A DNA stretch of 64,000 bases from Pseudomonas tensinigenes (GCF_014268445.2 NZ_CP077089.1:5005501-5069500), one strand, 5' to 3'; numbered from the stretch's first letter, positions 8,856 to 18,163 are shown. A program made the numbers and translations. Notes: generated from the letters alone by a model not told the origin.

Positions 8856-9007
8856 GACGCAGCACTCGATTTCACGGGCATTTTATTCTTGTGTGAAACA
8901 ATACCGGAACAGTTTAGAAGTGTACTGGGACAGTTGCCACATTACTCGACCATACAGTGCGGTGTCTGCCCCTGACTGTACTGATTTGTGGGCCATTCGA
9001 CAGACGT

Positions 9008-9043
9008 AAAAAAGCCCGGCACTGCATGACAGCCCGGGCTTTC
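9008..9043 (-). terminator. Terminator of the OmpA/DUF4398 operon
   Basis: AAAGCCCGG...CCGGGCTTT inverted repeat with a T-run on the minus strand, 15 bases past the OmpA-like stop codon. Confidence 0.85.
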
Positions 9044-9057
9044 CAGAGACGCAACCC

Positions 9058-9870
9058 TTAACGGGCGGCGCCGAGCTGGCCTTTTTCGTCGGAGAAGACG
9101 ATTTCAACCCGACGGTTCTGTGCGCGCCCACGCTCGGAAGCGTTGGCGTCCACCGGGTATTCGTCGCCGTAGCCTTCGACCTGAATGCGTTTGTCGTCGA
9201 TGCCCAGGTCCATCAGCACGTCCGCCACCGATTGTGCGCGATCGCGAGACAGTTTGAGGTTTTCCTGTTTGCCGCCGGTGCTGTCGGTGTAGCCCTCGAT
9301 GCGCACCACGCGTTTCGGGTTCAGTTGCAGGAACTGCACAATCTTCAGCACCACGCGGTTGGCCGAGTTTTTCAGCTCTGCTTCACCGGTGTCGAACAGC
9401 ACGTCGCCGAGGGTCATCACCAGACCACGGTCGGTCTGCGTGGTGGCCAGTGCGACGATCTGCTCTTCGAGCCATTTACCCTGCTGCTGCACGCTCAGCA
9501 ATTTCGATTCACGCAGGGCCAGTTGCAGGCGCTGACGTTCCAGTTCGAGCTTGGCCGCGCGCTCTTCATTGAGCACTTGATTGGTGTGCTCGCGGGCGAT
9601 TTCGCTGTAGCGCTGACTCAGGTAGGCGTAATGCACCACATCCGAACCGCTGCCCCAATAGGTCGACAGACGATCAGCGCGGGCCAGCGACTCACCGGCA
9701 CGGATCACGTCTTTCGGCGCGATGCGCAGCACGTTGGAGTCTTCCTTGACCTTCTGGAAGTCGGCGCTGGCTTCTTGTAGAGCGGATTCGCTGTGCTGAC
9801 CGGCGCAACCGTACAGGCTGGCACAACCGGCGAGAATCAAACCGCCGAGAACTTTCGACTTGAAGCTCAT
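9058..9870 (-). CDS. OmpA-family outer-membrane lipoprotein
   Basis: 270 residues. The signal peptide ends in a lipobox-like LYGC (Cys22). A DUF4398-like coiled-coil region with many Gln, Glu and Arg follows (about 30-145), then an OmpA C-terminal peptidoglycan-binding domain with the hallmark segments VRIEGYTDSTG, LSRDRAQSVADVL and the Asn-Arg-Arg-Val of AQNRRVEIV. It would anchor the outer membrane to peptidoglycan. It overlaps the preceding DUF4398 lipoprotein gene by four bases, so the two are translationally coupled and probably act together. Confidence 0.9.
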   Translation of the reverse strand: MSFKSKVLGGLILAGCASLYGCAGQHSESALQEASADFQKVKEDSNVLRIAPKDVIRAGESLARADRLSTYWGSGSDVVHYAYLSQRYSEIAREHTNQVLNEERAAKLELERQRLQLALRESKLLSVQQQGKWLEEQIVALATTQTDRGLVMTLGDVLFDTGEAELKNSANRVVLKIVQFLQLNPKRVVRIEGYTDSTGGKQENLKLSRDRAQSVADVLMDLGIDDKRIQVEGYGDEYPVDANASERGRAQNRRVEIVFSDEKGQLGAAR

Positions 9871-10223
9871 TGGGCATCTCCCAGTTGCTTGCGCAGTCGG
9901 ACGATGCGGGTATTGAGCACATTCACCTGCTCTTCACTTTTTTGCGTCAGCACTTTGGCTTCGGCCAGACGTGCATCCAGTTCCGCCTGCTCGGAACGCA
10001 TGCGCGCATTCCGGTAGGACTCGTCAGCCATGTTGCCTTTGGCGCGGTTGTATTTGGTTTCGGCCAGTTTCATTTCCGGCACTTCGTCGGCAGTAGCGCC
10101 AACAGCCTTGGCCTGGGTGATGGCTTGCTCGGTCAGGCGCATTTGTTCGATGGGTGCCGGATCGGTTGCGCAACCGGCCAGAGCCAGAACGGCCACAGCC
10201 GCGAAAAGAGGTCGAATACTCAC
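9867..10223 (-). CDS. DUF4398 lipoprotein
   Basis: 118 residues. The lipobox is LAGC (Cys18), followed by a helical DUF4398 domain: EQMRLTEQAITQAKAVGATADEVPEMKLAETKYNRAK, then a coiled coil. Its downstream neighbour has the same helical domain plus OmpA, so this looks like a short partner of that protein. It overlaps that gene by ATGA and starts 10 bases after the stop of the solute-binding protein gene, implying an operon of three. Confidence 0.85.
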   Translation of the reverse strand: MSIRPLFAAVAVLALAGCATDPAPIEQMRLTEQAITQAKAVGATADEVPEMKLAETKYNRAKGNMADESYRNARMRSEQAELDARLAEAKVLTQKSEEQVNVLNTRIVRLRKQLGDAQ

Positions 10224-10232
10224 TAAGAATCC

Positions 10233-11066
10233 CTACTGTTTTGGGGCACTGACAGGTGGTTGCGGCTGTTGCTGCTGCGCCTTCCAGCGCTCGATATTGC
10301 GTTGCAGCGCGGCTTCCGTCAGTCCGGACGCGGGCAATTCTGTCATCTTTTTGGCTAGCTGTCCGCGCAACCACGGATCGTTGCACGCCGAGTTATGCGA
10401 AACCGCGAGGAACAGCCCCGGGCGATCGATGGGTTGCTCGAACGCCAGCAAGTCATTGGCCATGCCCAACGCCTGCGCGGCGGCCATGCCCGAGTAGCGA
10501 CCGGCAAGTACATATTCCACTTCACCGAGGAGCAGTTTCTGTAGCGCCTGGGTGAGGTTGGCTGTCTTGATCAGGGTCAGATTCTGCTCGGCGAAAACGC
10601 CGAATGCCTGGGTGATTCGAGACTTTTCCGACAGCGCACCTGCGTGGCCGTGCAGGTCTTTGGCTTCGCCGTAGACCAGGGTCGAGCCTTTGCGCGTCCA
10701 CACCAGGTAGTCGTTTTCCAGCAGCGGTGGATAGATGTAGTCGAGGTTTTCCAGTTCGGTGAAAGTCAGCGGCGCGTCGGCGAGCATGTCCATGCGCCCG
10801 CTGCGCACTTCGTCGAGGGCTTGCGAGCGTTTGCCGGCGTAGAGCAATTCGACCTTGATGCCGAGATCCTTGGCCACTTGTTGCAACAGGTCGGCGCTGG
10901 CACCGATCAACTGCTTGGGATTCTGCGGGTCCTGCCACAGATACGGCGGTGCATCCGGGCTACCGGTGACGACGAGGCGCTCGCATTTGCCAGCGGCCAT
11001 GGCCAAACCTGGCAGCAGGGCCAATCCCAGCAATACCGAGTAACGCAATCCGCAGCGCAGATCCAT
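10233..11066 (-). CDS. Periplasmic solute-binding protein (SBP_bac_3 type)
   Basis: 277 residues. A signal peptide (LALLPGLAMAAGKCERL) precedes a type-3 extracellular solute-binding fold: DAPPYLWQDP, LIGASADLLQQVAKDLGIKVEL, GRMDMLADAPLT. No ABC permease or ATPase is nearby; instead it heads an operon with two envelope lipoproteins, so a role in sensing or in envelope function is as possible as amino-acid uptake. ATG 11066 directly opens the signal peptide. The C-terminus ends in a Gln/Pro-rich tail. Confidence 0.8.
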   Translation of the reverse strand: MDLRCGLRYSVLLGLALLPGLAMAAGKCERLVVTGSPDAPPYLWQDPQNPKQLIGASADLLQQVAKDLGIKVELLYAGKRSQALDEVRSGRMDMLADAPLTFTELENLDYIYPPLLENDYLVWTRKGSTLVYGEAKDLHGHAGALSEKSRITQAFGVFAEQNLTLIKTANLTQALQKLLLGEVEYVLAGRYSGMAAAQALGMANDLLAFEQPIDRPGLFLAVSHNSACNDPWLRGQLAKKMTELPASGLTEAALQRNIERWKAQQQQPQPPVSAPKQ

Positions 11067-11094
11067 GGCAACACGCTCCCACTCAAATCCGAGA

Positions 11095-11126
11095 CAAAAA
11101 AAGCCCGACCAAAAGGTCGGGCTCTT
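11095..11126 (-). terminator. Terminator of etfBA
   Basis: AGCCCGACC-AAAA-GGTCGGGCT stem with a seven-T run on the minus strand, 20 bases after the etfA stop. Confidence 0.9.
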
Positions 11127-11145
11127 TATAAGTGAAGCCGCTGGA

Positions 11146-12075
11146 TTAGACCAGCTTCTCCAGCTCAGGGACGGCTTCGAACAGATCCGCCACGAGACCG
11201 TAATCGGCCACCTGGAAGATCGGCGCTTCTTCGTCCTTGTTGATCGCAACGATCACTTTGGAGTCTTTCATACCGGCCAGGTGCTGGATCGCGCCGGAGA
11301 TACCGACGGCGATGTATAGCTGTGGCGCAACGATCTTGCCGGTCTGACCGACCTGCATGTCGTTCGGTACGAAACCTGCGTCGACCGCGGCGCGCGAAGC
11401 ACCGACGGCAGCGCCCAGCTTGTCGGCCAGGGCGTACAGGTGTTTGAAGTTGTCGCCGTTCTGCATGCCGCGGCCGCCGGAAACGACGATCTTGGCAGCG
11501 GTCAGCTCTGGACGGTCAGACTTGGCCAGCTCTTCGCCAACGAAGCTCGAAGTGCCCGCGTCGTGTGCAGCGCCGACTGCTTCAACAGCAGCCGAACCAC
11601 CTTCAGCGGCAACCGGGTCGAAACCGGTAGCACGCACGGTGATCACTTTGATTGCAGCGGTCGACTGCACGGTAGCGATGGCGTTACCGGCGTAGATCGG
11701 ACGCTTGAAGGTATCAGCGCTTTCAACCGAGATGATCTCGGAGATCTGGTCAACGTCCAGCTGCGCAGCAACGCGCGGCAGGATGTTTTTGCCGTTGGAG
11801 GTAGCGGCAGCCAGGATGTGGCTGTAGCCAGCGCCCAGCTCAGCTACCAGCGGAGCAACGTTTTCCGGCAGCTGATGCGCGTAAGCGGCGTTGTCAGCGT
11901 TGAGGACTTTGCTCACACCAGCGATTTTCGCAGCGGCTTCAGCCACGGCGCCAGCGCCTTGGCCGGCAACCAGAACGTGGATGTCGCCGCCGATTTTGGC
12001 AGCAGCAGCCACGGTGTTCAGTGTGGCCGGGGCCAGCACTTTATTGTCGTGTTCAGCGATTACCAAGATAGTCAT
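11146..12075 (-). CDS. etfA: Electron transfer flavoprotein subunit alpha
   Basis: 309 residues, the usual length. The C-terminal FAD domain shows the family segments [50 protein letters not shown] and [10 protein letters not shown]. With EtfB it forms a soluble heterodimer carrying FAD and AMP that takes electrons from acyl-CoA and other dehydrogenases and passes them to ETF:quinone oxidoreductase, which is encoded divergently at 13379. It follows etfB by two bases. Confidence 0.97.
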   Translation of the reverse strand: MTILVIAEHDNKVLAPATLNTVAAAAKIGGDIHVLVAGQGAGAVAEAAAKIAGVSKVLNADNAAYAHQLPENVAPLVAELGAGYSHILAAATSNGKNILPRVAAQLDVDQISEIISVESADTFKRPIYAGNAIATVQSTAAIKVITVRATGFDPVAAEGGSAAVEAVGAAHDAGTSSFVGEELAKSDRPELTAAKIVVSGGRGMQNGDNFKHLYALADKLGAAVGASRAAVDAGFVPNDMQVGQTGKIVAPQLYIAVGISGAIQHLAGMKDSKVIVAINKDEEAPIFQVADYGLVADLFEAVPELEKLV

Positions 12076-12077
12076 GA

Positions 12078-12827
12078 TCAGATTACCTTCGCTTCGTTTT
12101 TCAGTTTCTCGACCAGTTCAGCCACCGACTTGACCTTGATGCCTGCGCTGCGTGCAGCCGGCGCTTCGACTTTCAGGGTCTTGTTGGTGGAGGCGGTGGA
12201 AACGCCCAAAGCGTCCGGAGTCAGCACTTCGAGAGGCTTCTTCTTGGCTTTCATGATGTTTGGCAGGGACGCGTAGCGCGGCTCGTTCAAACGCAGGTCG
12301 GTGGTGACGATTGCCGGCAGTTTCAGGGAAACCGTCTGCGCGCCGCCGTCGATTTCGCGGGTCACGGCAACGCTGTCGCCCGAGACTTCGACTTTCGATG
12401 CGAACGTGCCCTGACCGTAGCCGCTCAATGCAGCGAGCATCTGGCCGGTCTGGTTGTTGTCGCTGTCGATGGCTTGTTTGCCAAGGATCACCAGCTGTGG
12501 CTGTTCCTTGTCGACAACAGCTTTCAGCAGCTTGGCAACGGCCAGGGAAGTCAGATCTTCGGCGGATTCGACGAGGATGGCACGGTCGGCACCCAGAGCC
12601 AGTGCGGTACGCAGCTGCTCCTGAGCGGTGGTCGGGCCGATGGAGACGACGACGATTTCAGTCGCAACGCCTTTCTCTTTCAGGCGTACGGCTTCTTCCA
12701 CTGCGATTTCGCAGAACGGGTTCATCGACATCTTGACGTTGGCGAGATCGACGCCGGAATTGTCCGCCTTGACGCGAACCTTGACGTTGTAATCCACAAC
12801 GCGTTTGACAGCTACAAGAACCTTCAT
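12078..12827 (-). CDS. etfB: Electron transfer flavoprotein subunit beta
   Basis: 249 residues, beginning [20 protein letters not shown] as in most EtfB proteins, with [16 protein letters not shown] and the AMP-binding [15 protein letters not shown] segment. It is the first gene of etfBA, which is typical of Pseudomonas, and diverges from the ETF:QO gene across a 551-base regulatory region. Confidence 0.97.
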   Translation of the reverse strand: MKVLVAVKRVVDYNVKVRVKADNSGVDLANVKMSMNPFCEIAVEEAVRLKEKGVATEIVVVSIGPTTAQEQLRTALALGADRAILVESAEDLTSLAVAKLLKAVVDKEQPQLVILGKQAIDSDNNQTGQMLAALSGYGQGTFASKVEVSGDSVAVTREIDGGAQTVSLKLPAIVTTDLRLNEPRYASLPNIMKAKKKPLEVLTPDALGVSTASTNKTLKVEAPAARSAGIKVKSVAELVEKLKNEAKVI

Positions 12828-13209
12828 GGATTCCTCGTTACTCTCCGGTGAAAAGAAAGTCGCCTAGGCGAACCTGGCGGTTGATGCTCATCAGGCTAAA
12901 AGGGCACCTCTAAAAACGCCGACCGGGGTGCGAAGTGATTCCACGATGTGAAGGGGGTGCGACCGTTCGTCAGTGGTGACCGACAAGTCATTGATCCTCA
13001 CGCTGTGTAAACTGCGCGCCAGACTGCGCTGCGCATCACTCTCAACCGCCTGTGCCCTGTCTTTAGACGTGCTCTTGAAACCGCCAGTCTGCCTACGACG
13101 AGCGCAAAACCGCCCGTATCTTGACCGGAACGCCTATTCCGGTCAATACAGCAAAATGACCATTCATAAGCCGCGCTTCTTTGATTTCTCTGGGCTGGAG
13201 CCGATTCAA

Positions 13210-13221
13210 ACAAACGTTTGT
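13210..13221. promoter_or_regulatory. PsrA-like operator
   Basis: Perfect 12-bp palindrome ACAAACGTTTGT ending two bases before the -35 box of the ETF:QO promoter. CAAAC/GTTTG half-sites are the known pattern of PsrA, the TetR-family fatty-acid-responsive regulator of Pseudomonas. Assignment rests on motif similarity only. Confidence 0.6.
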
Positions 13222-13222
13222 A

Positions 13223-13251
13223 TTGGACGCTCGGAGTGGTGTAGATATAAT
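13223..13251 (+). promoter_or_regulatory. Sigma70 promoter of the ETF:QO gene
   Basis: -35 TTGGAC at 13223-13228, 17-base spacer, -10 TATAAT at 13246-13251. Predicted start of transcription is near 13258, giving a leader of about 120 bases. Confidence 0.75.
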
Positions 13252-13289
13252 GCGCCGCCTAGAGAGAAAGGTCTGTTCTCCAATATTCC

Positions 13290-13309
13290 CCTTGACGTTA
13301 ACGTAAAGG
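13290..13309. promoter_or_regulatory. LiuR-like operator in the ETF:QO leader
   Basis: 20-base near-perfect palindrome CCTTGACGTTAACGTAAAGG (one mismatched pair) about 30-50 bases downstream of the predicted transcription start. It resembles the MerR-family LiuR site described for branched-chain amino-acid catabolism genes. The position suits a repressor that blocks elongation. Confidence 0.55.
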
Positions 13310-13378
13310 AATAGCGGATGCGACATCAAACCTCCAAATTAGAAAAAAAACTGTTGAGCCTTGAGTAGGAGATAGCCT

Positions 13379-15043
13379 GTGGAACGCGAATACATGGAAT
13401 TCGACGTGGTCATCGTCGGTGCCGGCCCCGCTGGCCTGTCCGCCGCCTGCCGTCTGAAGCAGAAGGCCGCCGAAGCCGGTAAGGAAATCAGCGTCTGCGT
13501 GGTCGAAAAAGGCTCCGAAGTCGGCGCACACATCCTCTCTGGTGCCGTGTTCGAACCACGCGCTCTGAACGAACTGTTCCCGGACTGGAAGGAACTCGGC
13601 GCCCCGCTGAACACGCCCGTCACCCGCGACGATATTTTCGTGCTGAAAAACGCCGAAAGCGCGCAAAAAATTCCAGACCTCTTTGTGCCCAAGACCATGC
13701 ACAACGAAGGCAACTACATCATTTCCCTCGGCAACCTGTGCCGCTGGCTAGCCCAGCAGGCCGAAAACCTCGGCGTAGAAATCTACCCGGGCTTCGCCGC
13801 TCAGGAAGCGCTGATCGACGAGCAAGGCGTAGTGCGCGGGATCATCACCGGCGATCTGGGCGTCGACCGCGAAGGCAATCCGAAAGAAGGCCTGTACACA
13901 CCGGGCATGGAACTGCGTGGCAAATACACGCTGTTCGCCGAAGGCTGCCGCGGCCACATCGGCAAGCAACTGATCAAACGCTACAACCTGGACAGCGATG
14001 CCGACGCCCAGCACTACGGCATAGGCCTGAAAGAAATCTGGGAAATCGACCCGGCCAAACACCAGCCAGGTCTGGTGGTGCACACCGCCGGCTGGCCGCT
14101 GGACATCATGGGCACCGAAAACACCGGCGGCTCGTTCCTCTATCACCTGGAAAACAACCAGGTGGTGGTCGGTCTGATCGTTGACCTGTCCTACAGCAAC
14201 ACTTACCTGTCGCCGTTCGACGAGTTCCAGCGCCTCAAGCATCACCCGGTGCTGGCGCAGTACCTGGAAGGCGGCAAGCGCATCAGCTACGGCGCCCGCG
14301 CGATCTGCAAAGGTGGCCTGAACTCGCTGCCGAAAATGGTCTTCAAGGGCGGCGCGCTGATCGGTTGCGACCTCGGCACCCTGAACTTCGCCAAGATCAA
14401 AGGCAGCCACACCGCGATGAAGTCCGGCATGCTCGCCGCTGAATCGGTGGCTGACGCGCTGTTCGCTGAAAAGGACGGCACTGAAGAACTGACCACTTAT
14501 GTGGACGCGTTCAAGAAGAGCTGGCTCTACGACGAGCTGTTTGCCAGCCGTAACTTCGGCCCGGCGATTCACAAGTTCGGCGCTATCGTCGGCGGCGGTT
14601 TCAACTGGCTGGATCAGAACATCTTCGGCGGCAAACTGCCGTTCACTCTGCACGACACCAAGCCGGATTACGCTTGCCTCAAGCTCGCGGCCGACTGCAA
14701 GAAGATCGACTACCCGAAACCGGACGGCAAACTCAGCTTCGACAAGCTCAGCTCGGTGTTCATCTCCGGTACCAACCACGAAGAAGAACAACCTTGCCAC
14801 TTGAAGTTGAAAGACCCGAGCATCCCAATCAGCAAGAACCTGCCGCTGTACGACGAACCGGCGCAGCGCTACTGCCCGGCAGGCGTATACGAAGTGATCA
14901 CCAAGGAAGACGGCGAGAAGCGCTTCCAGATCAACGCCCAGAACTGCGTGCACTGCAAGACCTGTGACATCAAGGACCCCTCGCAGAACATCACCTGGGT
15001 CACGCCGGAAGGCGCTGGCGGCCCGACTTATCCGAACATGTAA
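13379..15043 (+). CDS. Electron transfer flavoprotein-ubiquinone oxidoreductase
   Basis: 554 residues, typical for ETF:QO. The N-terminal FAD motif is VGAGPAGLSA (13-22). C-terminal [4Fe-4S] ligands are Cys499 (YCPAGVYE) and Cys523, Cys526, Cys529 (CVHCKTC). The enzyme sits on the inner membrane and passes electrons from ETF to the ubiquinone pool during fatty-acid and branched-chain amino-acid breakdown. GTG 13379 is preferred over ATG 13394 because AGGAGA at 13368-13372 is correctly spaced for it. It is divergent from etfBA. Confidence 0.95.
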   Translation: MEREYMEFDVVIVGAGPAGLSAACRLKQKAAEAGKEISVCVVEKGSEVGAHILSGAVFEPRALNELFPDWKELGAPLNTPVTRDDIFVLKNAESAQKIPDLFVPKTMHNEGNYIISLGNLCRWLAQQAENLGVEIYPGFAAQEALIDEQGVVRGIITGDLGVDREGNPKEGLYTPGMELRGKYTLFAEGCRGHIGKQLIKRYNLDSDADAQHYGIGLKEIWEIDPAKHQPGLVVHTAGWPLDIMGTENTGGSFLYHLENNQVVVGLIVDLSYSNTYLSPFDEFQRLKHHPVLAQYLEGGKRISYGARAICKGGLNSLPKMVFKGGALIGCDLGTLNFAKIKGSHTAMKSGMLAAESVADALFAEKDGTEELTTYVDAFKKSWLYDELFASRNFGPAIHKFGAIVGGGFNWLDQNIFGGKLPFTLHDTKPDYACLKLAADCKKIDYPKPDGKLSFDKLSSVFISGTNHEEEQPCHLKLKDPSIPISKNLPLYDEPAQRYCPAGVYEVITKEDGEKRFQINAQNCVHCKTCDIKDPSQNITWVTPEGAGGPTYPNM

Positions 15044-15054
15044 GTCGAACCGCT

Positions 15055-15092
15055 GAACAACAAGGCTCCCGATTTGGGGGCCTTTTTGTTGC
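15055..15092 (+). terminator. Terminator-like hairpin after ETF:QO
   Basis: AAGGCTCCCGATTTGGGGGCCTT imperfect stem followed by a T-rich tract, 12 bases past the stop codon. Confidence 0.65.
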
Positions 15093-15121
15093 CCACAATT
15101 CCTGCAACACCACCGAACCAA

Positions 15122-15211
15122 TGTAGGAGTGAGCCTGCTCGCGATAGCGGTGTGTCAGTTGACGATGATGCTGACTGACACACCGCTATCGCGAGCAGGC
15201 TCGCTCCCACA
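15122..15211. repeat. REP pair (REPIN-like)
   Basis: Long inverted repeat: GTAGGAGTGAGCCTGCTCGCG...ACACCGCTATCGCGAGCAGGCTCGCTCC. The two arms pair for about 38 bases including the inner CGGTGTGTCAGT/ACTGACACACCG, so the transcript could form one large hairpin. The core GAGCAGGCTCGCTCCCAC recurs at seven other places in the window. Confidence 0.9.
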
Positions 15212-15227
15212 GGAGATTTTTGTCGGC

Positions 15228-16133
15228 TCAGGCAGCGCGCTCGTCACCCGGGCTGCGCTCGAAATAGCGTTTGTACTCACGACTGAACTGCGACGTACTC
15301 TGATACCCCACCCGATGCGCCACCTGCGCCACACCCAAGCCTTCGGCGACCAACAACGTCTGCGCCTTCAACAAGCGCAAACGCTTCAGATACTGCACCG
15401 GCGACAACAACGTGCTGCGCTTGAAATGCTCATGAAAGGTCGACACGCTCATGTTCGCGCAACCGGCCAGCGTCTCCACGTTCAATGGCTCGGTGTAATG
15501 CGCATGCAGATGACTGATCGACGCCGCCACCCGCGCGAATTGCCCCTGCTGCTCGACCAGCGCCCGCAACACATCGGCCTGCGGCCCGCGCAACGCGGTG
15601 AACAACAATTCACGCACCCGCGCCGGCCCGAGAATCTGGCATTCCAGCGGATCGTGCAGGCAACTCAGCAAGCGCTCGACACAGCCACGCATGTCATCGT
15701 CGAGCACCACCGAGGTCATCGACTCCGGCGTCTGCGCCGGAATATGCCGGCCCGGCGCCAGCCCCATGGCCAGCACCAGTTCACCGAGCAACACCCGATC
15801 AATCGCCACCGACACGCCGAGCAACGGCGCATCCGGCAAGGCGAAGGTCTCACATTCGAACGGCACCGGCAGCGCCTGAATCAGATAATGCCCGGCGCCG
15901 TATTCCATAGTGCGTGGCCCGAGAAACGCCAGTTTGCTGCCCTGGGCGATGATCATCAGGCTCGGTTCATAAATGTGCGGGCCACGGGCGACGTCGCAAC
16001 TGGCGCGCAATACTTGCACACCGGGCAATCCGGTCGGCGAATAACCATCGCGAAGCGCCAGCGGTTCGATCAGCGAAACCAGCCGCGCATTGGCATCAAG
16101 ATGACGGGTCAATTGCATCGAATTGTTCTTCAC
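15228..16133 (-). CDS. AraC-family transcriptional regulator (YqhC-like)
   Basis: 301 residues. The N-terminal AraC-type sensory domain includes PHIYEPSLMIIAQGSK, as in YqhC and related aldehyde-responsive regulators. Two helix-turn-helix motifs sit at the C-terminus (LNVETLAGCANMSVSTFHEHFK and GVAQVAHRVGYQSTSQFSREYKRYF). The gene diverges from a YahK-type alcohol dehydrogenase across 177 bases, the same arrangement as yqhC with its dehydrogenase, so local control of that gene is inferred. Confidence 0.88.
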   Translation of the reverse strand: MKNNSMQLTRHLDANARLVSLIEPLALRDGYSPTGLPGVQVLRASCDVARGPHIYEPSLMIIAQGSKLAFLGPRTMEYGAGHYLIQALPVPFECETFALPDAPLLGVSVAIDRVLLGELVLAMGLAPGRHIPAQTPESMTSVVLDDDMRGCVERLLSCLHDPLECQILGPARVRELLFTALRGPQADVLRALVEQQGQFARVAASISHLHAHYTEPLNVETLAGCANMSVSTFHEHFKRSTLLSPVQYLKRLRLLKAQTLLVAEGLGVAQVAHRVGYQSTSQFSREYKRYFERSPGDERAA

Positions 16134-16310
16134 GAAAAATCACGAAAATAGGGGATGAAAGCATCATCGCAGATCCTTTTGCCAATGCGACCGATCAAAC
16201 CCGTATGCCGGAGGATTAGGCATGAGACCCGGAGGAATCGTCATGGCCGACCGGTCAGTCGATGCCCAAAATGCGCCGCCTCACTTGTTCCAGCTTTTGC
16301 GAGGTTTCAC

Positions 16311-17363
16311 ATGTACACCGCTATCGGTTATGCCGCCCAATCGGCCACCACCCCCCTCGCCCCGATGAAGTTCGAACGTCGCAGCCCGCGCGCCGACGAC
16401 GTTGCCATCGAGATTCTCTACTGTGGCGTCTGCCACTCCGATATCCACCAGGCGCGCAACGAATGGGGCATCGCCGTTTACCCGTTGATGCCGGGCCATG
16501 AGATCGTCGGAAAAGTCACCGCGATTGGTGCGAATGTCACCCAGCACAAAGTAGGCGATCTGGTCGGCGTCGGCTGCATGGTCGACTCGTGCCGCACTTG
16601 CGAAGCCTGCCAGTCGAACCTTGAGCAATATTGCCTCGAAGGTCCGACCATGACCTACGCGACTCCGGATCGGGTCGACGGCAGCAACACCATGGGCGGT
16701 TATTCCGACAGCATCGTCGTCAGCGAACACTTCGTCGTGCGCATCCCGGAAAAACTCGCACTGGCCAGCGCCGCACCGATTCTCTGTGCCGGCATCACCA
16801 CCTACTCGCCGCTCAAGCACTACGGCGTCAAAGCTGGCGACAAGGTCGGGATTCTCGGCATGGGCGGTCTGGGCCACATGGGCATCAAGTTCGCCAAAGC
16901 CATGGGCGCCGAAGTCACGCTGTTCACCCGCTCGGCGAGCAAGGCAGAAGAAGGTCGTCGTCAGGGTGCCGATCACGTGATCGTGTCCACCGACGCCGAA
17001 CAGATGAAAGCCGCGGCCGGTTACTTCGACTTCCTGCTCGACACCATTCCGGTGCAGCACGATCTCAACCCGTACCTCGACACCCTGCGCTTCGACGGCG
17101 TGCACATTCTGGTCGGTCTGATCGAGCCGATTGATCCACCGGTACACGCCGGCAAACTGGTGATGAGCCGTCGCGTATTGGCCGGTTCGTTGATCGGTGG
17201 CGTCGCTGAAACCCAGGAAGTGCTGGATTTCTGCGCCGAACACAACATCACTTGCGACATCGAAATGCTCGACATCCGCCAGATCAACGAAGCTTACGCG
17301 CGCATGATCGCCGGCGACGTTAAGTACCGTTTCGTGATCGACATGGCGACGCTCAAGGTTTAA
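16311..17363 (+). CDS. YahK-type NAD(P)-dependent zinc alcohol dehydrogenase
   Basis: 350 residues. Catalytic zinc ligands are Cys41 in CGVCHSD and His63-Glu64 in GHE; structural zinc ligands are Cys94, Cys97, Cys100 and Cys108. The nucleotide motif is GMGGLGHMG. The subgroup reduces a broad range of aldehydes to alcohols with NADPH. ATG 16311 follows GAGG at 16301-16304 and matches the family start (MYTAIGYAAQ); longer in-frame extensions are not conserved-looking. It diverges from an AraC regulator, and its stop overlaps the stop of the convergent IclR gene by three bases. Confidence 0.93.
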   Translation: MYTAIGYAAQSATTPLAPMKFERRSPRADDVAIEILYCGVCHSDIHQARNEWGIAVYPLMPGHEIVGKVTAIGANVTQHKVGDLVGVGCMVDSCRTCEACQSNLEQYCLEGPTMTYATPDRVDGSNTMGGYSDSIVVSEHFVVRIPEKLALASAAPILCAGITTYSPLKHYGVKAGDKVGILGMGGLGHMGIKFAKAMGAEVTLFTRSASKAEEGRRQGADHVIVSTDAEQMKAAAGYFDFLLDTIPVQHDLNPYLDTLRFDGVHILVGLIEPIDPPVHAGKLVMSRRVLAGSLIGGVAETQEVLDFCAEHNITCDIEMLDIRQINEAYARMIAGDVKYRFVIDMATLKV

Positions 17364-18163
17364 ACCTTCAGGCCTAGCTCTGCCGAGAGCCGGGCTGTGA
17401 CCCCTTTGATCAGGGGAATCAGCTCGGCCATTTTTTCCAGCGGCATGTACGGCACGGTGCTGGCGATACTGATCGCCGCGACAATGCCCTTGCTCGCATC
17501 GCGAATCGGCGCCGCCACGCAGCGGATCGACGGTTCGTTGTCCTCCAGATCGAAGGCGTAGCCACCGGCAACGTATTCGGTCATGCGCTGCTCAAGCTGT
17601 TCCCACGACTGCTGGGGATGCTGCGGCCAGAACTGACTTTTCCCACCTGCGGGCAGACTGATGTCGTACAGACGTTGCCAATCTTTCGGCGAGTCATCGA
17701 GCATCAATGCCTTGCCAATCCCGGTGCGCGCCAGCGGCATGCGATGGCCGACCCGCGAACGCATTTCCGGGCCATTGCGTCCCGGATTCTTCAGCAGATA
17801 CAGCACCTCGTCACCTTCACGAATGCCCAAATGCACGGTGTCGCCGGTCAGCGCCGACAACTCGTCCAGATACGGCCCGGCCAAGGTCACCAGCGGCAAC
17901 TCTTCGCGGGCCTGAAAACCCAGTTCGATCAGCTTCGGCCCGAGCAGGTAACCGACTTGCGGCACCACGCGCAGGTAGCGCTCGTCGACCAGGCAACTGG
18001 CCAGACGATGGGTGGTGCTGCGCGTGGTGCCGATCAGCCGGGCAATCTCCTTGAGATCGCGGGCGCCACTGGCCACCGCTTGCACCACACCCAAGCCACG
18101 CAACAGCGTCTGCGTGCCGGTGGGCGCGGCGTCCTTGGTTTTTTCCGGGGCGTCTTCCTGCAT
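17360..18163 (-). CDS. IclR-family regulator of the dgo cluster
   Basis: 267 residues. A winged helix (RDLKEIARLIGTTRSTTHRLASCLVDERYL, about 35-65) is followed by the IclR effector domain (GDTVHLGIREGDEVLYL, RSRVGHRMPLARTGIGKAL, RCVAAPIRDASKGIVAAISIAS). It is the last gene in the dgoK-dgoA-dgoD-dgoT direction, 62 bases after dgoT. IclR proteins bind palindromes, and the 17-bp palindrome upstream of dgoK and of the SDR gene at 41 kb is a good candidate site; that link is inference. E. coli uses a GntR protein (DgoR) for the same pathway. Confidence 0.88.
   Translation of the reverse strand: MQEDAPEKTKDAAPTGTQTLLRGLGVVQAVASGARDLKEIARLIGTTRSTTHRLASCLVDERYLRVVPQVGYLLGPKLIELGFQAREELPLVTLAGPYLDELSALTGDTVHLGIREGDEVLYLLKNPGRNGPEMRSRVGHRMPLARTGIGKALMLDDSPKDWQRLYDISLPAGGKSQFWPQHPQQSWEQLEQRMTEYVAGGYAFDLEDNEPSIRCVAAPIRDASKGIVAAISIASTVPYMPLEKMAELIPLIKGVTARLSAELGLKV

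Larger units (their letters stand above)
12828..13378. promoter_or_regulatory. Divergent regulatory region etfBA / ETF:QO
   Basis: 551 bases with no convincing gene. The right part holds a well-formed promoter and two palindromes listed separately. The left part (12840-13000) must contain the etfB promoter; I could not identify its boxes with confidence. Weak reading frames exist on both strands but show no start context or family resemblance. Confidence 0.7.

Noticed and set aside
12973..13314. 113-codon plus-strand frame in the etfBA/ETF:QO gap
   Set aside because: It would run across the ETF:QO promoter and both operators, lacks a ribosome binding site, and resembles nothing.
13748..15121. 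457-codon minus-strand frame opposite the ETF:QO gene
   Set aside because: No recognisable domains; the plus strand carries complete ETF:QO with FAD and FeS motifs.
15122..15211. Repeats considered as CRISPR
   Set aside because: The recurring GAGCAGGCTCGC units occur as single inverted pairs scattered between genes, not as regularly spaced direct repeats, and no cas genes are present.
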